Origin: Nitrospira sp.
GTDB taxonomy: Bacteria > Nitrospirota > Nitrospiria > Nitrospirales > Nitrospiraceae
Reading direction: 5' to 3'
Assembly (NCBI GenBank): GCA_024760545.1
Contig: CP060501.1
Location: forward strand, 1,649,501-1,713,500
Length of the DNA: 64,000 bases
Shown: positions 32,862 to 42,303 of the stretch, piece after piece
Numbering within the stretch: position 1 is the stretch's first letter
Layout: every line of letters starts with the position of its first letter
Translations under genes and position numbers: made by a program
The notes under the pieces: generated by a model
Database searches by the model: none
What the model was told of the DNA's origin: nothing
What the model saw: only the letters and a program-made list of their open reading frames with translations

Positions 32862-33803
32862 TTAGGCAAATAGTGAACTCACCGACTCGTCTTCATGAAT
32901 CCGTCTGATGGCCTCCCCTAACAGAGGCGCCACCGACAATTGATGCAACTTCGGGCAAACCAACTCTTTTCCCCGCAACGGAATGGTGTTGGTCACCACC
33001 ACCTGGGACAGACACGACGCCTGTAGTCGTTCCAAGGCCGGCCCCGACAGCACCGCATGCGTACAGGCCGTCATCACTTCCCGAGCCCCTTGATCGACGC
33101 AGGCCTGAGCACCTTGCACAATCGTCCCGGCCGTATCGATCATGTCATCCAAGAGCAACACGCTTTTCCCTTGCACGTCGCCGATGATGTTCATAATCTG
33201 CGCCTGGTTCGGGCCTTCGCGCCGCTTGTCGATGATCGCCAGGTTGGCCTGGAGGCGTTTTGCGAACGCCCTGGCCCGCTCCACACCGCCGGCATCCGGC
33301 GACACGACGACCATGTCCGCGACTTGTTTCTTCACAATGTAGTCCAGCAAGACCGGGAGCGCATACAAATGGTCGACCGGCACGTTGAAAAACCCCTGGA
33401 TCTGTCCGGCGTGAAGATCCATCGACAGGACACGATCGGCTCCGGCGGTCGTCATCAAATCCGCGACCAACTTCGCGGTAATGGGAACGCGCGGTTGATC
33501 CTTGCGGTCCTGACGAGCGTACCCGAAATAGGGCACAACGGCGGTGATGCGGTTGGCCGACGAACGTTTCAATGCATCGATAATGATCAACAACTCCATC
33601 ACGGAATCATTGACCGGCTGACAACAGGACTGCACGACGAACACGTCGGCGCCCCGTACATTCTCATCGATCTTGACCCGAATCTCTCCATCGCTGAAGG
33701 ACGAGACGGTGGCTTCACCCAACTTCTGCCCGAGATAGGCACAGATCTCATGGGCAAGCGAAAGGTTGGCGTTGCCAGAGAAAATTTTCAGTTCCCTGTT
33801 CAT
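32862..33803 (-). CDS. prs: Ribose-phosphate pyrophosphokinase
   Basis: Prs makes PRPP for nucleotides, His and Trp. The 313-aa protein begins [17 protein letters not shown] and contains [28 protein letters not shown] and the PRPP loop DDMIDTAGT. Length is normal. A sigma-70-type promoter lies upstream between ispE and prs. The gene is followed by rplY. Confidence 0.97.
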   Translation of the reverse strand: MNRELKIFSGNANLSLAHEICAYLGQKLGEATVSSFSDGEIRVKIDENVRGADVFVVQSCCQPVNDSVMELLIIIDALKRSSANRITAVVPYFGYARQDRKDQPRVPITAKLVADLMTTAGADRVLSMDLHAGQIQGFFNVPVDHLYALPVLLDYIVKKQVADMVVVSPDAGGVERARAFAKRLQANLAIIDKRREGPNQAQIMNIIGDVQGKSVLLLDDMIDTAGTIVQGAQACVDQGAREVMTACTHAVLSGPALERLQASCLSQVVVTNTIPLRGKELVCPKLHQLSVAPLLGEAIRRIHEDESVSSLFA

Positions 33804-33947
33804 AAAACTTGCCTGGACCGTCTTCTCGCGTGTCTCTAACGTACTGGATTCTCTAGTGGTTCTTGTGCGGTGAGTGAAGGCGGCTTTCGGTCAACCGACC
33901 CCCTCGGTCGCTGCACACACTACTGGGGAAGCCAATCAAAGGGTGAA

Positions 33948-33977
33948 ACTGTAGCGGAAATCTCAGGCTTCTGTCAA
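33948..33977 (-). promoter_or_regulatory. Sigma-70-type promoter of prs
   Basis: On the minus strand TTGACA (33972-33977) is followed after 18 bp by TACAGT (33948-33953, four of six matches). The leader to the prs ATG would be about 140 nt and contains short GC inverted repeats around GGTCGGTTGACC that could fold in alternative ways. Confidence 0.55.
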
Positions 33978-34010
33978 TAAACGCCCGTCGATACTTTTAG
34001 GATGAACCGG

Positions 34011-34919
34011 CTAGGAATGAGAACACATGGCCGCCGTGAACACCTTCAAATACGGCTCGCTTGAAAAAGCTGTCTCTGCGTGACGGGCCTCGGCCTCACC
34101 ACGAAACACACCGAAGACCGTCGCACCGCTGCCTGATAGCAACGCAGCCTCGGCCCCTGCCGCCAGAAGCCGCCGTTTAATATCGTCGAGCGCAGGGTGC
34201 GCCTTAAACACAGGCGACTCAAAGTCATTTTCTGCTGTCTCAAGCACGTGTTTCCATTCTAATTCACGTGTTGCCTCCAGCGAGGCATGAGAATGAGACA
34301 ACGGCACGATGGCGGTTCGGCTTGCGGAGAGCTGCTGATACGCCCACTTCGTTTCGACCGGGAAGCCCGGATTGACCAAGACCGCCCATCGACTTCCATT
34401 GATGTGCACCGGAGTCACCTTCTCACCTCGCCCCTTCACGATCGCACAAGGGACGAAAAAGAAGAACGGCACATCGCTTCCGAGTGCTTGACCAACCTCG
34501 GCCATCTTCTCCGTCGACCATCCTAACCTCAACAGCCGGTTCAGTCCAAGGATGGTCGCAGCCGCGTCGCTGCTCCCGCCTCCTAACCCAGCCCCCATCG
34601 GGATTCGCTTTGTGAGGGTCACGTCCAATCCAACGGGTCGTCCACTCTGTTCGAGTACCTCCGCCGCAGCACGATAGACCAGATTGGAAGGGTCCGTTTT
34701 CAAGGACGGTTCATCGCATCGCAATGTAATGGTCGTATGACCGTGATTGATGGAAATCGAGAGTTCGTCTTCCAGACTCACGGTCTGCATCAATGACCAG
34801 AGGTTATGGTAGCCGTCAGGTCGACGGTCCAGGATTCGGAGCACGAGATTGATCTTGGCAGGTGCAGAAACGGTAATCGACGAGGGGGAACCGGTCGGTT
34901 CGGGAGAGCGATTAGTCAC
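34011..34919 (-). CDS. ispE: 4-diphosphocytidyl-2-C-methyl-D-erythritol kinase
   Basis: IspE phosphorylates CDP-ME in the MEP isoprenoid pathway. The 302-aa GHMP kinase shows SAPAKINLVLRIL, the ATP loop PMGAGLGGGSSDAAATILGLN and a late GSGATVFGVF. The GTG at 34919 is the only plausible start; AAGGAGGT precedes it at very short spacing. It overlaps pilR by 8 nt. Confidence 0.95.
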   Translation of the reverse strand: MTNRSPEPTGSPSSITVSAPAKINLVLRILDRRPDGYHNLWSLMQTVSLEDELSISINHGHTTITLRCDEPSLKTDPSNLVYRAAAEVLEQSGRPVGLDVTLTKRIPMGAGLGGGSSDAAATILGLNRLLRLGWSTEKMAEVGQALGSDVPFFFFVPCAIVKGRGEKVTPVHINGSRWAVLVNPGFPVETKWAYQQLSASRTAIVPLSHSHASLEATRELEWKHVLETAENDFESPVFKAHPALDDIKRRLLAAGAEAALLSGSGATVFGVFRGEAEARHAETAFSSEPYLKVFTAAMCSHS

Positions 34920-36297
34920 GACCTCCTTTTATAGCATACTTCTCCAATCGATACCGGAATGATCTCGTGTTCAGTCGAAGCATCCGCGCGGCTTTCTTTT
35001 TGACCCATTTCGATCGCTCAAGAGCCTTCAGCAACAGATCCTTTTCGATCCCGTTGATGAGCCCTTCAAGATCCAAGCCCTCCTCGGTCAAGTCCAGCGG
35101 CATCGCGTGTGGCTGCGACTGCGCCGCCGGGCGATGGAGCCATCCTCGCACATCTGCGTCGGTCACCGGTCCCTCCGCGGAGAACGCGACGACCCGTTCG
35201 ATCAAATTTTCCAACTCGCGGACGTTGCCGCGCCATTCATGTCCCAACAACACGTGCATCGCCTCCTGGCCGATCACGGGCTTAGGTTTGCCGCTCTCTT
35301 TCGAAAACCGCTCCAGAAAGTGACTGACCAGCAGCGGAATATCCCCGGTTCGCATGCGTAACGGCGGAAGCCGGATGGGAATGACATCCAAACGGTAATA
35401 GAGATCTTCGCGAAACGAGCCATCTGCGACTGCTTTTTCGAGATCCTTATTGGTGGCTGCGACGATACGCACGTCGACTTTGATATCCTGATTGCCGCCC
35501 ACCCGTCGAAATTCCCGCTCTTGAATGACACGCAGGAGCTTTACTTGAATCGTGGGAGTCGTATCGCCAATCTCATCCAGAAAGATGGTTCCGCCGTTGG
35601 CAATCTCGAACAATCCCGCCTTATTGGAAATGGCGCCCGTGAACGATCCCTTCATGTGGCCGAACAGCTCGCTCTCCAACAGAGTTTCCGGCACCGCGCT
35701 GCAATTGACGGCGACAAACGGCAGGGCGCTTCTGACGCTGTTGTAATGAATCGCACGCGCAACCAACTCTTTTCCCGTTCCACTTTCACCGCAGATCAGC
35801 ACGTTGCTTTTCGAATCGGCGACTTTTCGTACCACGTCGAATACTTTTTGCATCGCCTCACTTTGGCCGACCAACTGCGCGAAGGACGATTGGCTTGCCA
35901 TCTCGCGCTTGAGCAGCATGTTCTCGGTCGAGAGGCGCCGTTTTTCCAGCGCATTGCGAATAATCAACTGGACTTCATCGACCTGAAAGGGCTTCGTCAG
36001 ATAGTCATACGCGCCCTGCTTCATGGCTTCGACTGCGGAATCAGCGGTCGCAAAGGCGGTGATGATCAGCACCACCGTTTCAGGAGAGGTGGACTTCACC
36101 GCCTTGAGGATCTCCATTCCATCGACCTTCGGCATCCGCAAATCGGTGATCACCAGATCAAAGATTTCCTTGTGCAGAAACTCGATCGCTTCTTCGCCGT
36201 CCATGGCGCTGGTCACGGCATATCCCGCTCGTTTGAGCATGATGCTCAATACTTCGCGCAAGCTTTGCTCGTCATCAACGACTAGGATCTTTTCCAC
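34912..36297 (-). CDS. pilR: Sigma-54-dependent response regulator (PilR-like)
   Basis: The 461-aa NtrC-family activator has a receiver domain (phosphate acceptor in DLVITDLRMP, about Asp53), an AAA+ domain with Walker A GESGTGKE and the sigma-54 contact loop GSFTGA (Ser in place of the second residue of GAFTGA), and a C-terminal Fis-type helix-turn-helix (KKKAARMLRLNTRSFRYRLEKY). It overlaps the sensor gene by 16 nt. Placement beside pilC and a PilS-type kinase suggests control of type IV pili, which is inference. The start is a GTG (MEKILVVDDEQS). Confidence 0.9.
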   Translation of the reverse strand: MEKILVVDDEQSLREVLSIMLKRAGYAVTSAMDGEEAIEFLHKEIFDLVITDLRMPKVDGMEILKAVKSTSPETVVLIITAFATADSAVEAMKQGAYDYLTKPFQVDEVQLIIRNALEKRRLSTENMLLKREMASQSSFAQLVGQSEAMQKVFDVVRKVADSKSNVLICGESGTGKELVARAIHYNSVRSALPFVAVNCSAVPETLLESELFGHMKGSFTGAISNKAGLFEIANGGTIFLDEIGDTTPTIQVKLLRVIQEREFRRVGGNQDIKVDVRIVAATNKDLEKAVADGSFREDLYYRLDVIPIRLPPLRMRTGDIPLLVSHFLERFSKESGKPKPVIGQEAMHVLLGHEWRGNVRELENLIERVVAFSAEGPVTDADVRGWLHRPAAQSQPHAMPLDLTEEGLDLEGLINGIEKDLLLKALERSKWVKKKAARMLRLNTRSFRYRLEKYAIKGGRD

Positions 36298-37976
36298 GGC
36301 TCTCTACCCTCGTGCCACAGTCGTACCCCTGAATCTGCCGTGCGAGGCAAGCAGACTCCGAATCGAGTGCCTTGACCTTCCTGACTTTCCACTTTGATCC
36401 ACCCACCGTGCAGGTCGACGATACGATGGACCGCGGCCAATCCCAACCCAGAACCTCGTTTTTTGGTGGTAAAGAACGGGAGAAAGATTTTGTCGAGATT
36501 GTTCTTCGAAATGCCTTCCCCGGTATCATGGAAGGACACCTCGATCACCTCCGCCTTGCGTCCCGCGACATCGACCTTTCTGCACCCCGTCGTGATCGTC
36601 AGCTGTCCTCCCGCGGGCATGGCATCGAAGGCATTGACCGCCAAATTCCAGAACACTTGCTTCATTTGATCCTGATCCACTTGCGCGGGCAAAGCTTCAC
36701 TGCACGGAGCCGCCGCGATGGTGATGTTCGTTCTGGCTCGTGCTTCATGGTGTACCAGATCAAGGGTCTCGGCAAGGACTTTGTTTAAATCGTGCTCCGC
36801 CAAATTCAGCGCCGGAGGCCTGGCGTACTGGAGAAACTCGGTGATGATCGTATCCAATCGAGTCGCTTCCCGAATGGCAATCTCCGTCAGCCGCCGGCTG
36901 GTTTCATCGGCATGGAGATCCTTTCGAAGCATTTGCATGGCGCCGGCGAGCGCACCCAACGGGTTTCGTATTTCGTGCGCCATGCCCGCCGACATCTCTC
37001 CAAGACCGGCCAGCCATTCCTTGCGCCGCATTTCTTCTTCCAGATCACGGATCTGTGTGAGATCCTTGAACACTCCGACAAGGCCCGTCTTTTCCCCTCG
37101 TTCATGCAACGGCGCGAGCGTCATGCCGAGGATCAACCGATTGCCGTCGAACCGTTTGCACTCGACTTCAAAGCGCAAGTTGGCGGAAGCATCCTGCATG
37201 TGGTCGTCTTCTTGCTGACTGGGATGCCAATTAAACACTTCACGCCAGGGCCGCCCATGAACTTGTTCAAAGCTGTAGCCTGTGGCTTCCTGCGCGGCAG
37301 GATTAAACGACGTGATCCGACCTTGTTCGTCGGTTGTAAACACACCGCTGCTGATACTATGCACAATATTCTCGTGGAACGCCTGAAGGCGGCTCAGTCC
37401 CTGTTCTTTCTCACGAAGCGATTGATCTGCCAGCCGTAGCTGATCCGCGAGCGCCCCGCTCAAAAACCCGACGACCAGGAACGCCAGACTGTACACACCA
37501 AACGCCTGGAGCGTTTCCGCGGCGCTCAGCCGAGAAGGCGGAAGCCAGCCCCATATCTCCGCAAGTCCATACAGCTGCATATTGGTCAGAATTCCGAACA
37601 GGATGATGCAGAGGCTGGCTGTCAGGAGGCCCACACGGCGCCGCGGAACCAAACTGGCGACCGTCACACTGATGACATAGAGCACCGCGAACGGACTTTC
37701 GATTCCTCCCGTTCTTGCGATCAATACCGTTTCCAACATGAAATCGACGGCGATCTGAGTCCACGCAAACTGCACGAGGACTTCGGGGTCGGTAAGCTGG
37801 CGAACCACCAACGCGTAGAGAATGGTAACGGCGTACGTAAAGATGATCAGAGCATAGAAGGTTTCGACACGTTCGCCCTTCGTGACTTGGAACGCAAGGG
37901 ATAATCCCAAGAGGAGCGTGACGAGAACGACTCGCCACCCCATTAACCGGTAGATTCTGGCCTTGATATCCGCCAC
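36282..37976 (-). CDS. pilS: Sensor histidine kinase (PilS-like)
   Basis: The 564-aa protein has an N-terminal block of about five to six membrane segments (residues 12-190), as in PilS, with the GGIESPF element between segments. A PAS domain follows (FHENIVHSISSGVFTTDEQGRI). The phospho-acceptor His is in GEMSAGMAHEIRNPLGAL, and the ATPase has the N box, DTGEGISKNNLDKIFLPFFTT and GSGLGLAAVH. It pairs with the overlapping pilR. It would sense pilin or membrane state if it follows the known PilS model. Confidence 0.88.
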   Translation of the reverse strand: MADIKARIYRLMGWRVVLVTLLLGLSLAFQVTKGERVETFYALIIFTYAVTILYALVVRQLTDPEVLVQFAWTQIAVDFMLETVLIARTGGIESPFAVLYVISVTVASLVPRRRVGLLTASLCIILFGILTNMQLYGLAEIWGWLPPSRLSAAETLQAFGVYSLAFLVVGFLSGALADQLRLADQSLREKEQGLSRLQAFHENIVHSISSGVFTTDEQGRITSFNPAAQEATGYSFEQVHGRPWREVFNWHPSQQEDDHMQDASANLRFEVECKRFDGNRLILGMTLAPLHERGEKTGLVGVFKDLTQIRDLEEEMRRKEWLAGLGEMSAGMAHEIRNPLGALAGAMQMLRKDLHADETSRRLTEIAIREATRLDTIITEFLQYARPPALNLAEHDLNKVLAETLDLVHHEARARTNITIAAAPCSEALPAQVDQDQMKQVFWNLAVNAFDAMPAGGQLTITTGCRKVDVAGRKAEVIEVSFHDTGEGISKNNLDKIFLPFFTTKKRGSGLGLAAVHRIVDLHGGWIKVESQEGQGTRFGVCLPRTADSGVRLWHEGREPWKRS

Positions 37977-38025
37977 GCAATAACACTCCGTCTAGCGAAC
38001 AGCTTCCACCGTCACGGCTCCCGGA

Positions 38026-38172
38026 TCACTGTGACTGTGCATGAAGTTCCATCTGACAGAAGTATGTCTGGAAAGGAGATCGCTCGTTATTGAATCGACG
38101 CAGGAGTTCACTGAGAAGTCGGCGCAGCTTCATTGCCCGATCCTGTTGGCAACGAAGCCGCCGTTCAAACAC
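38026..38172 (-). CDS. Possible small basic protein between pilC and pilS
   Basis: A 48-codon frame from GTG 38172 gives a strongly basic, probably helical peptide (MFERRLRCQQDRAMKLRRLL at the start, ending MELHAQSQ). The frame stays open upstream into the end of pilC. An internal ATG would give 35 residues. No ribosome-binding site is seen before the GTG, and no family is recognised. It fills most of the 207-bp gap between pilC and pilS, which is its main support. Confidence 0.25.
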   Translation of the reverse strand: MFERRLRCQQDRAMKLRRLLSELLRRFNNERSPFQTYFCQMELHAQSQ

Positions 38173-38183
38173 GAGTTGTGCGC

Positions 38184-39398
38184 TTAACCGATCGCGGACG
38201 CCATCGTAAAAATCGGGAGATACATCGCGACCACGATGAATCCGACGGTGACGCCCAAGAACACCATCATCATCGGTTCCAAGAGTGCCGTGAGGTTCCC
38301 CACCGCTTCGTCGACTTCGTCCTCGTAGAAATCCGCGATTTTTCCGAGCATGTTATCCAACGCACCCGTCGACTCTCCAACCGAGATCATGTGGGTCACC
38401 ATCTTGGGAAACGTTCCGCTTTTCGCGAGCGGCTCGGAGATCGTCTTTCCTCCGCTGATGCTGACTTTTGCATCAAGCAATGCTCCTTCCACGACCTTGT
38501 TCCCGGAGGTCTTCGCACAAATCGTCAAGGCTTCCAGCAGCGGAACCCCGCTGGCCAACAGCGTTCCCAATGTCCGCGTAAATTTCGCCACGGATGCCTT
38601 CCTGACGAGGTCCCCGAACACGGGCAATTTCAGCACGAGCTTGTCGATGGCCAACCTGCCCTGCGGAGTCGCGTAATATTTCTTGACGGCGACCACAAGC
38701 GCCACGATGACGCCCAAGATGATGTACCAATTCCCTTGCACGAAATTACTCGCGTCGATGACAAGCTGAGTCGGTGCCGGCAGCGCCATCTTCCCGCCAG
38801 ACATTTCCTTGAACATCTTTTCGAATACAGGGATAACCCAGATCATCAAGACCGTGATCACGATCGCGGCGATCCCGACGATGGCCGCGGGATAGACCAA
38901 TGCGCTTTTGATCTGCCCCTTCAACTTCATCGCCTTCTCGATGTGTTTGGAGAGACGGCCCAGAATCGTATCCAGCAACCCTCCGACTTCACCGGCATGA
39001 ACCATGTTGACATACAGGTCATCGAAGATTTTGGGGTGTTTGTGGAGCGCATCGGAAAACGTTGAACCGCCCTCAACCATTCCTTTCACTTCGCCGACAG
39101 CTTTCCTCAGAGGCACGCTCTCCGACTGCGTCGAGAGAATCTCCAGGCACTGGATAAGAGGTAATCCGGCATTGATCATGGTTCCGAATTGCCTGGTAAA
39201 AACAACCAGGTCCTTTTCGCTTACCCCGCTCCCCAGGCGAAAGCTGAATCCCTCCTTGGCCGCCTTTTCTTCCAGACTGGTCACCACGACGCTTTGTTTG
39301 CGCAGCTGTTCCACCGCCTCATCGCGCGACTTCGCGACAAGCTCCCCTTTTTTCACCGCCCCCGATTTACTCCGTCCGACATACGCAAACGTGGCCAT
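38184..39398 (-). CDS. pilC: Type IV pilus inner-membrane platform protein
   Basis: PilC/GspF proteins form the inner-membrane platform of type IV pili or type II secretion. The 404-aa protein has the N-terminal cytoplasmic repeat (ATFAYVGRSKSGAVKKGE), two GspF domains (FTRQFGTMINAGLPLIQCLEIL and FTRTLGTLLASGVPLLEALTI) and three hydrophobic segments (near 165-190, 215-235 and 375-400). It is followed by the PilS and PilR genes but no pilin or ATPase gene is in the window. Confidence 0.93.
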   Translation of the reverse strand: MATFAYVGRSKSGAVKKGELVAKSRDEAVEQLRKQSVVVTSLEEKAAKEGFSFRLGSGVSEKDLVVFTRQFGTMINAGLPLIQCLEILSTQSESVPLRKAVGEVKGMVEGGSTFSDALHKHPKIFDDLYVNMVHAGEVGGLLDTILGRLSKHIEKAMKLKGQIKSALVYPAAIVGIAAIVITVLMIWVIPVFEKMFKEMSGGKMALPAPTQLVIDASNFVQGNWYIILGVIVALVVAVKKYYATPQGRLAIDKLVLKLPVFGDLVRKASVAKFTRTLGTLLASGVPLLEALTICAKTSGNKVVEGALLDAKVSISGGKTISEPLAKSGTFPKMVTHMISVGESTGALDNMLGKIADFYEDEVDEAVGNLTALLEPMMMVFLGVTVGFIVVAMYLPIFTMASAIG

Positions 39399-39460
39399 AG
39401 GTGTTCGTCCTGTTGTGGCTCTCTGAGCCGGTTGAAGAGGAAGGCTAGGACTACAAAACG

Positions 39461-39489
39461 AGTCTACTGGTGGGTCAAAAACCTGTCAA
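39461..39489 (-). promoter_or_regulatory. Sigma-70-type promoter of pilC
   Basis: On the minus strand TTGACA (39484-39489) is followed after 17 bp by TAGACT (39461-39466, four of six). The leader to the pilC ATG would be about 55 nt. I saw no sigma-54 (GG-N10-GC) element here. Confidence 0.6.
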
Positions 39490-39545
39490 AAACTATTGCA
39501 TTATTTACCGAAGCCATTCGGCACATGATTTTTACGGTAAGCCCT

Positions 39546-40088
39546 TTAAGCAAGGGGAGGAGCGGTGTTCGCGTCTCGATACCCTCGATAGAGATAATGC
39601 AACCCTGAGGCCAGGGTGAACGCAACCATCACCACGAGAAGCGGGGTAAGCACACCGCGATCATGTTCTCGCCACGTCAAGAGGACGGTCAGGAGAACGT
39701 AGCTCAGCTGCAACATCGTCGTTCCCTTGCCCAGGAACGTCGGTGCCACATTGATCGGCGTACTGGTGACATGCGCGACTGCTGTCCCCAACAAGAGAAT
39801 CAGATCTCGACTGACCACGAGGATGACAAGCCATGACGGTATTAGATGCAGGATTGCGAGCGAGATGAAGCTCGAAGTCAGCAGCACCTTGTCTGCGAGG
39901 GGATCAAGTAATGTCCCCAACCTCGTTCGCTGGTTCAGTTTGCGCGCAATATAACCGTCGATGGCGTCCGTCAGTCCTGCGACGAGCAGCGTCAGGAGCG
40001 CCAATCCGTATGACCCGTAGGTCATAAACCCGATGTAAACAGGGACCAAGAGGATGCGAAGAATCGTGAGGCTATTGGGAATGTTCAT
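39546..40088 (-). CDS. pgsA: CDP-diacylglycerol-glycerol-3-phosphate phosphatidyltransferase
   Basis: PgsA makes phosphatidylglycerol-phosphate. The start at 40088 (MNIPNSLTILRILLVPVYIG) is the classical N-terminus, giving 180 aa. The CDP-alcohol motif is DAIDGYIARKLNQRTRLG followed by TLLDPLADK, with the conserved Asp residues. Four or more membrane segments are visible. The upstream continuation of the frame is not coding. It is divergent from the small gene at 40243. Confidence 0.93.
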   Translation of the reverse strand: MNIPNSLTILRILLVPVYIGFMTYGSYGLALLTLLVAGLTDAIDGYIARKLNQRTRLGTLLDPLADKVLLTSSFISLAILHLIPSWLVILVVSRDLILLLGTAVAHVTSTPINVAPTFLGKGTTMLQLSYVLLTVLLTWREHDRGVLTPLLVVMVAFTLASGLHYLYRGYRDANTAPPLA

Positions 40089-40242
40089 ATGGTGGGGGTT
40101 AGACCGGCCTCCGACTGGATGAGGGAAGGCATCATAGTAAGCGAGGCTAAGCTTGTCAACGAGTTGCAGGCACGGAGGACGACCTTCTATAATTGCGGGA
40201 GTTAGCCTCGTCGCCCACTGTTTGCCGGAAGGATGAAGAAGT

Positions 40243-40560
40243 ATGAGTACGCTGCCGCTGATGTTCAAGAAAGAAGGATTGGTCGAGAAACACCAAATTG
40301 AGGGAGTAGATCCGAGCGACCGGTATTTCAACCGCGCGATTTTGGTCAACCGGACATCGACAGGATACTCGTCAAAGGTAATGTATGAAGCCCTCATCGT
40401 TGAGAGTCGGTCGCACTCTACCATTGCGGCAGCGGTGAAGGAATTGGTCGAAAAGCTTCAAGATGTGGGATTCACGCGCATGAGAACACGGACTAATTTC
40501 AAAGGCACGCGTTATCTGGCAGAAAAAGAGACGTGGATTGACTACCCGGATCGGCCTTGA
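40243..40560 (+). CDS. Hypothetical protein, no family recognised
   Basis: The 105-aa protein begins MSTLPLMFKKEGLVEKHQIE, with GGAAGG and GAAGAAG just upstream. It has mixed alpha-beta character (YEALIVESRSHSTIAAAVKELVEKL as a probable strand-helix) and a basic C-terminal half. No membrane segment, signal peptide or cofactor motif is seen. Its last 19 bp overlap the convergent serine-hydrolase gene. Confidence 0.6.
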   Translation: MSTLPLMFKKEGLVEKHQIEGVDPSDRYFNRAILVNRTSTGYSSKVMYEALIVESRSHSTIAAAVKELVEKLQDVGFTRMRTRTNFKGTRYLAEKETWIDYPDRP

Positions 40561-41693
40561 CCGAGCCCGACGAACGCCTCATACACCAGGTCATGAATCA
40601 TAGGTCGGAACTCCCGAATGGCTTCGTTCCGGCTCGAAGGATGTACGCGATTCGAGAGCAGTACGACCTCTAATTCCCGAACCGGATCGATCCAGATCGA
40701 AGTCCCCGTGTAGCCGAGATGGCCGAATGATCGGTCGGTGAAGTAGTGCCCCGAAGATGACGGCACCGATACCGTATCCCATCCGAGCGCCCAACTCGAT
40801 GCTCCTTCCTGTTTCTGGCGCCGTGTAAATTCCTGGACAATGCCCTGATCGAGAATAGCTGCCCGCCCGTGATAGGCCCGCAGCCATACACCCGTGATCG
40901 CCAGCACAGCGTCGGCGTTCCCGAATAACCCGGCATGACCAGCCTCGCCGCCCAGTGCGGCTGCATTCTGATCGTGCACTTCCCCGCATAGGAGATGACC
41001 TCGCCATGAGTCAACTTCTGTCGGCGCCACGCCACTTCCGTCCTCGGTTGCCTTCTCAAGAAACGCATGCAATCGTTCCGACGCAACGAATTCAACCTGG
41101 ACGCCGCCCAGCTGACCCACAATGTGCTCACGAAAGAAGTCGTTCATCGATTGCCGGCTGTGCCGTTCAACAATAAAGCCGAGCAACATGAAGCCGAGAT
41201 CACTGTAGAGGCTGCGCGTGCCTCGTGCATACACGAGCGCTTCAGATCGGATAAGACCGAGCATGGACCGCTTCGCTTGCTCCCTCTCACAATATGATGA
41301 AGGAACCCTTCCATCCGGGGTGAGGCGTTCATAGAATCCTCGCCATCCCGGCAATCCGGAAGAATGTGTCAGCAAATGCCGAAGCGTGGCTGCGCCGATA
41401 GGGGTATCGGTGCAGTCGGGTAGATGGTCGGCCACGGTATCCTCAAGCCGGCAGCGGCCCATCTGGATCAGCAAGGCAAGAGACGTGACGGTCGCCAAGG
41501 GCTTGGTCAACGAGGCCAAATCATAGATGGTGGAAGCGTTCACGGGAGGTCCTAGCGGGGAAGTCGAAAGCCGTCCGGCAACGAAGCGAGAAACCGGCCT
41601 GTCTCCGCACCGCACTGCCAATACCGCCCCAGGGAACACGCCGCCGCTCACGGCCCGATCGAGGGCTGATTGAATGATCTGTAGCTCAGACAT
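40542..41693 (-). CDS. Serine hydrolase of the beta-lactamase/penicillin-binding class C family
   Basis: The protein (383 aa from ATG 41693; a GTG at 41738 would add 15) has the class C serine-hydrolase triad: SLTK (nucleophile Ser, in YDLASLTKPLATV), the YSD tyrosine motif and HLGYTGTS as the KTG-like box. There is no signal peptide, so a cytoplasmic location is likely. Relatives include EstB-type esterases and DD-peptidase-like enzymes, so substrate cannot be stated. The neighbouring genes are cell-wall and division genes, which fits peptidoglycan recycling but does not prove it. Its end overlaps the gene at 40243-40560. Confidence 0.8.
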   Translation of the reverse strand: MSELQIIQSALDRAVSGGVFPGAVLAVRCGDRPVSRFVAGRLSTSPLGPPVNASTIYDLASLTKPLATVTSLALLIQMGRCRLEDTVADHLPDCTDTPIGAATLRHLLTHSSGLPGWRGFYERLTPDGRVPSSYCEREQAKRSMLGLIRSEALVYARGTRSLYSDLGFMLLGFIVERHSRQSMNDFFREHIVGQLGGVQVEFVASERLHAFLEKATEDGSGVAPTEVDSWRGHLLCGEVHDQNAAALGGEAGHAGLFGNADAVLAITGVWLRAYHGRAAILDQGIVQEFTRRQKQEGASSWALGWDTVSVPSSSGHYFTDRSFGHLGYTGTSIWIDPVRELEVVLLSNRVHPSSRNEAIREFRPMIHDLVYEAFVGLGQGRSG

Positions 41694-41770
41694 GGGGATG
41701 ATGGCCGACCCGAGAGGTGCACGAGAAATGAGCAGCACCGCCCACTGGCAACACCATCAGCTATACAACA

Positions 41771-42283
41771 TCAACGGGTGGGACTCGACTCACCTTCCAT
41801 CTTCTCTTCCTGCATGGCGCTATGATCCTGATACGCCTCACTGGCTTCCACGTCCAACATTCGTTCGAACGTATGCAGCGTCGCACGCATCCGCTCAACC
41901 ATGAGCAACCGTTGCTTTTGCAGCATGGATAGGTCGCGTTGCGTATTCCCCAGCTCGGCTCGTGCTTGTCGGAACAGCTCGCTCGCCTTCAATTCCGCTT
42001 CTTTCACGATCAATTCGGCGTCCCGCTGAGCACTTCGCTTGACGTCATCAGCCAGCGACTGAGCGGAGACCAATGTGTTGGACAGCGTCGCCTCGGTCCG
42101 TTTCAGGTCCGATACCTGTTGCTCGAGCGACACAATCCGGTCACGCAATGTCATATTATCGCGGTTTAGGGACTCGACCGTTTGCGCGATCTCCTCCAAA
42201 AAGCGGTTCACCTCTTCGCGATCATAGCCACGAAGTTTGACTTGAAAGACCATCTGCTGAATATCGAGCGGTGTGATCTTCAT
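41771..42283 (-). CDS. divIVA: DivIVA domain protein
   Basis: DivIVA-family proteins bind curved membrane and organise cell poles or septa. The start at 42283 (MKITPLDIQQMVFQVKLRGYDREEVNRFLEE) has GGGGGAAG upstream and matches the family N-terminus. After this lipid-binding region a long coiled coil covers about residues 30-140, followed by a polar tail. The product is 170 aa. It is the end of the division cluster, after yggT. Confidence 0.9.
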   Translation of the reverse strand: MKITPLDIQQMVFQVKLRGYDREEVNRFLEEIAQTVESLNRDNMTLRDRIVSLEQQVSDLKRTEATLSNTLVSAQSLADDVKRSAQRDAELIVKEAELKASELFRQARAELGNTQRDLSMLQKQRLLMVERMRATLHTFERMLDVEASEAYQDHSAMQEEKMEGESSPTR

Positions 42284-42303
42284 GGCTTCCCCCATTGGTT
42301 GAG

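Noticed and set aside
33804-34010. Possible tRNA between ispE and prs, as in some bacteria
   Set aside because: I could not form an acceptor stem, anticodon arm and T arm. A promoter explains the gap.
38133-39065. 310-codon plus-strand frame antisense to pilC, rich in His and Asp
   Set aside because: Composition reflects the complement of pilC codons. No recognised domain or start site.
39546-40424. A 292-codon frame ending as PgsA
   Set aside because: The first 112 codons run through the divergent promoter region and into the gene at 40243; the classical start is at 40088.
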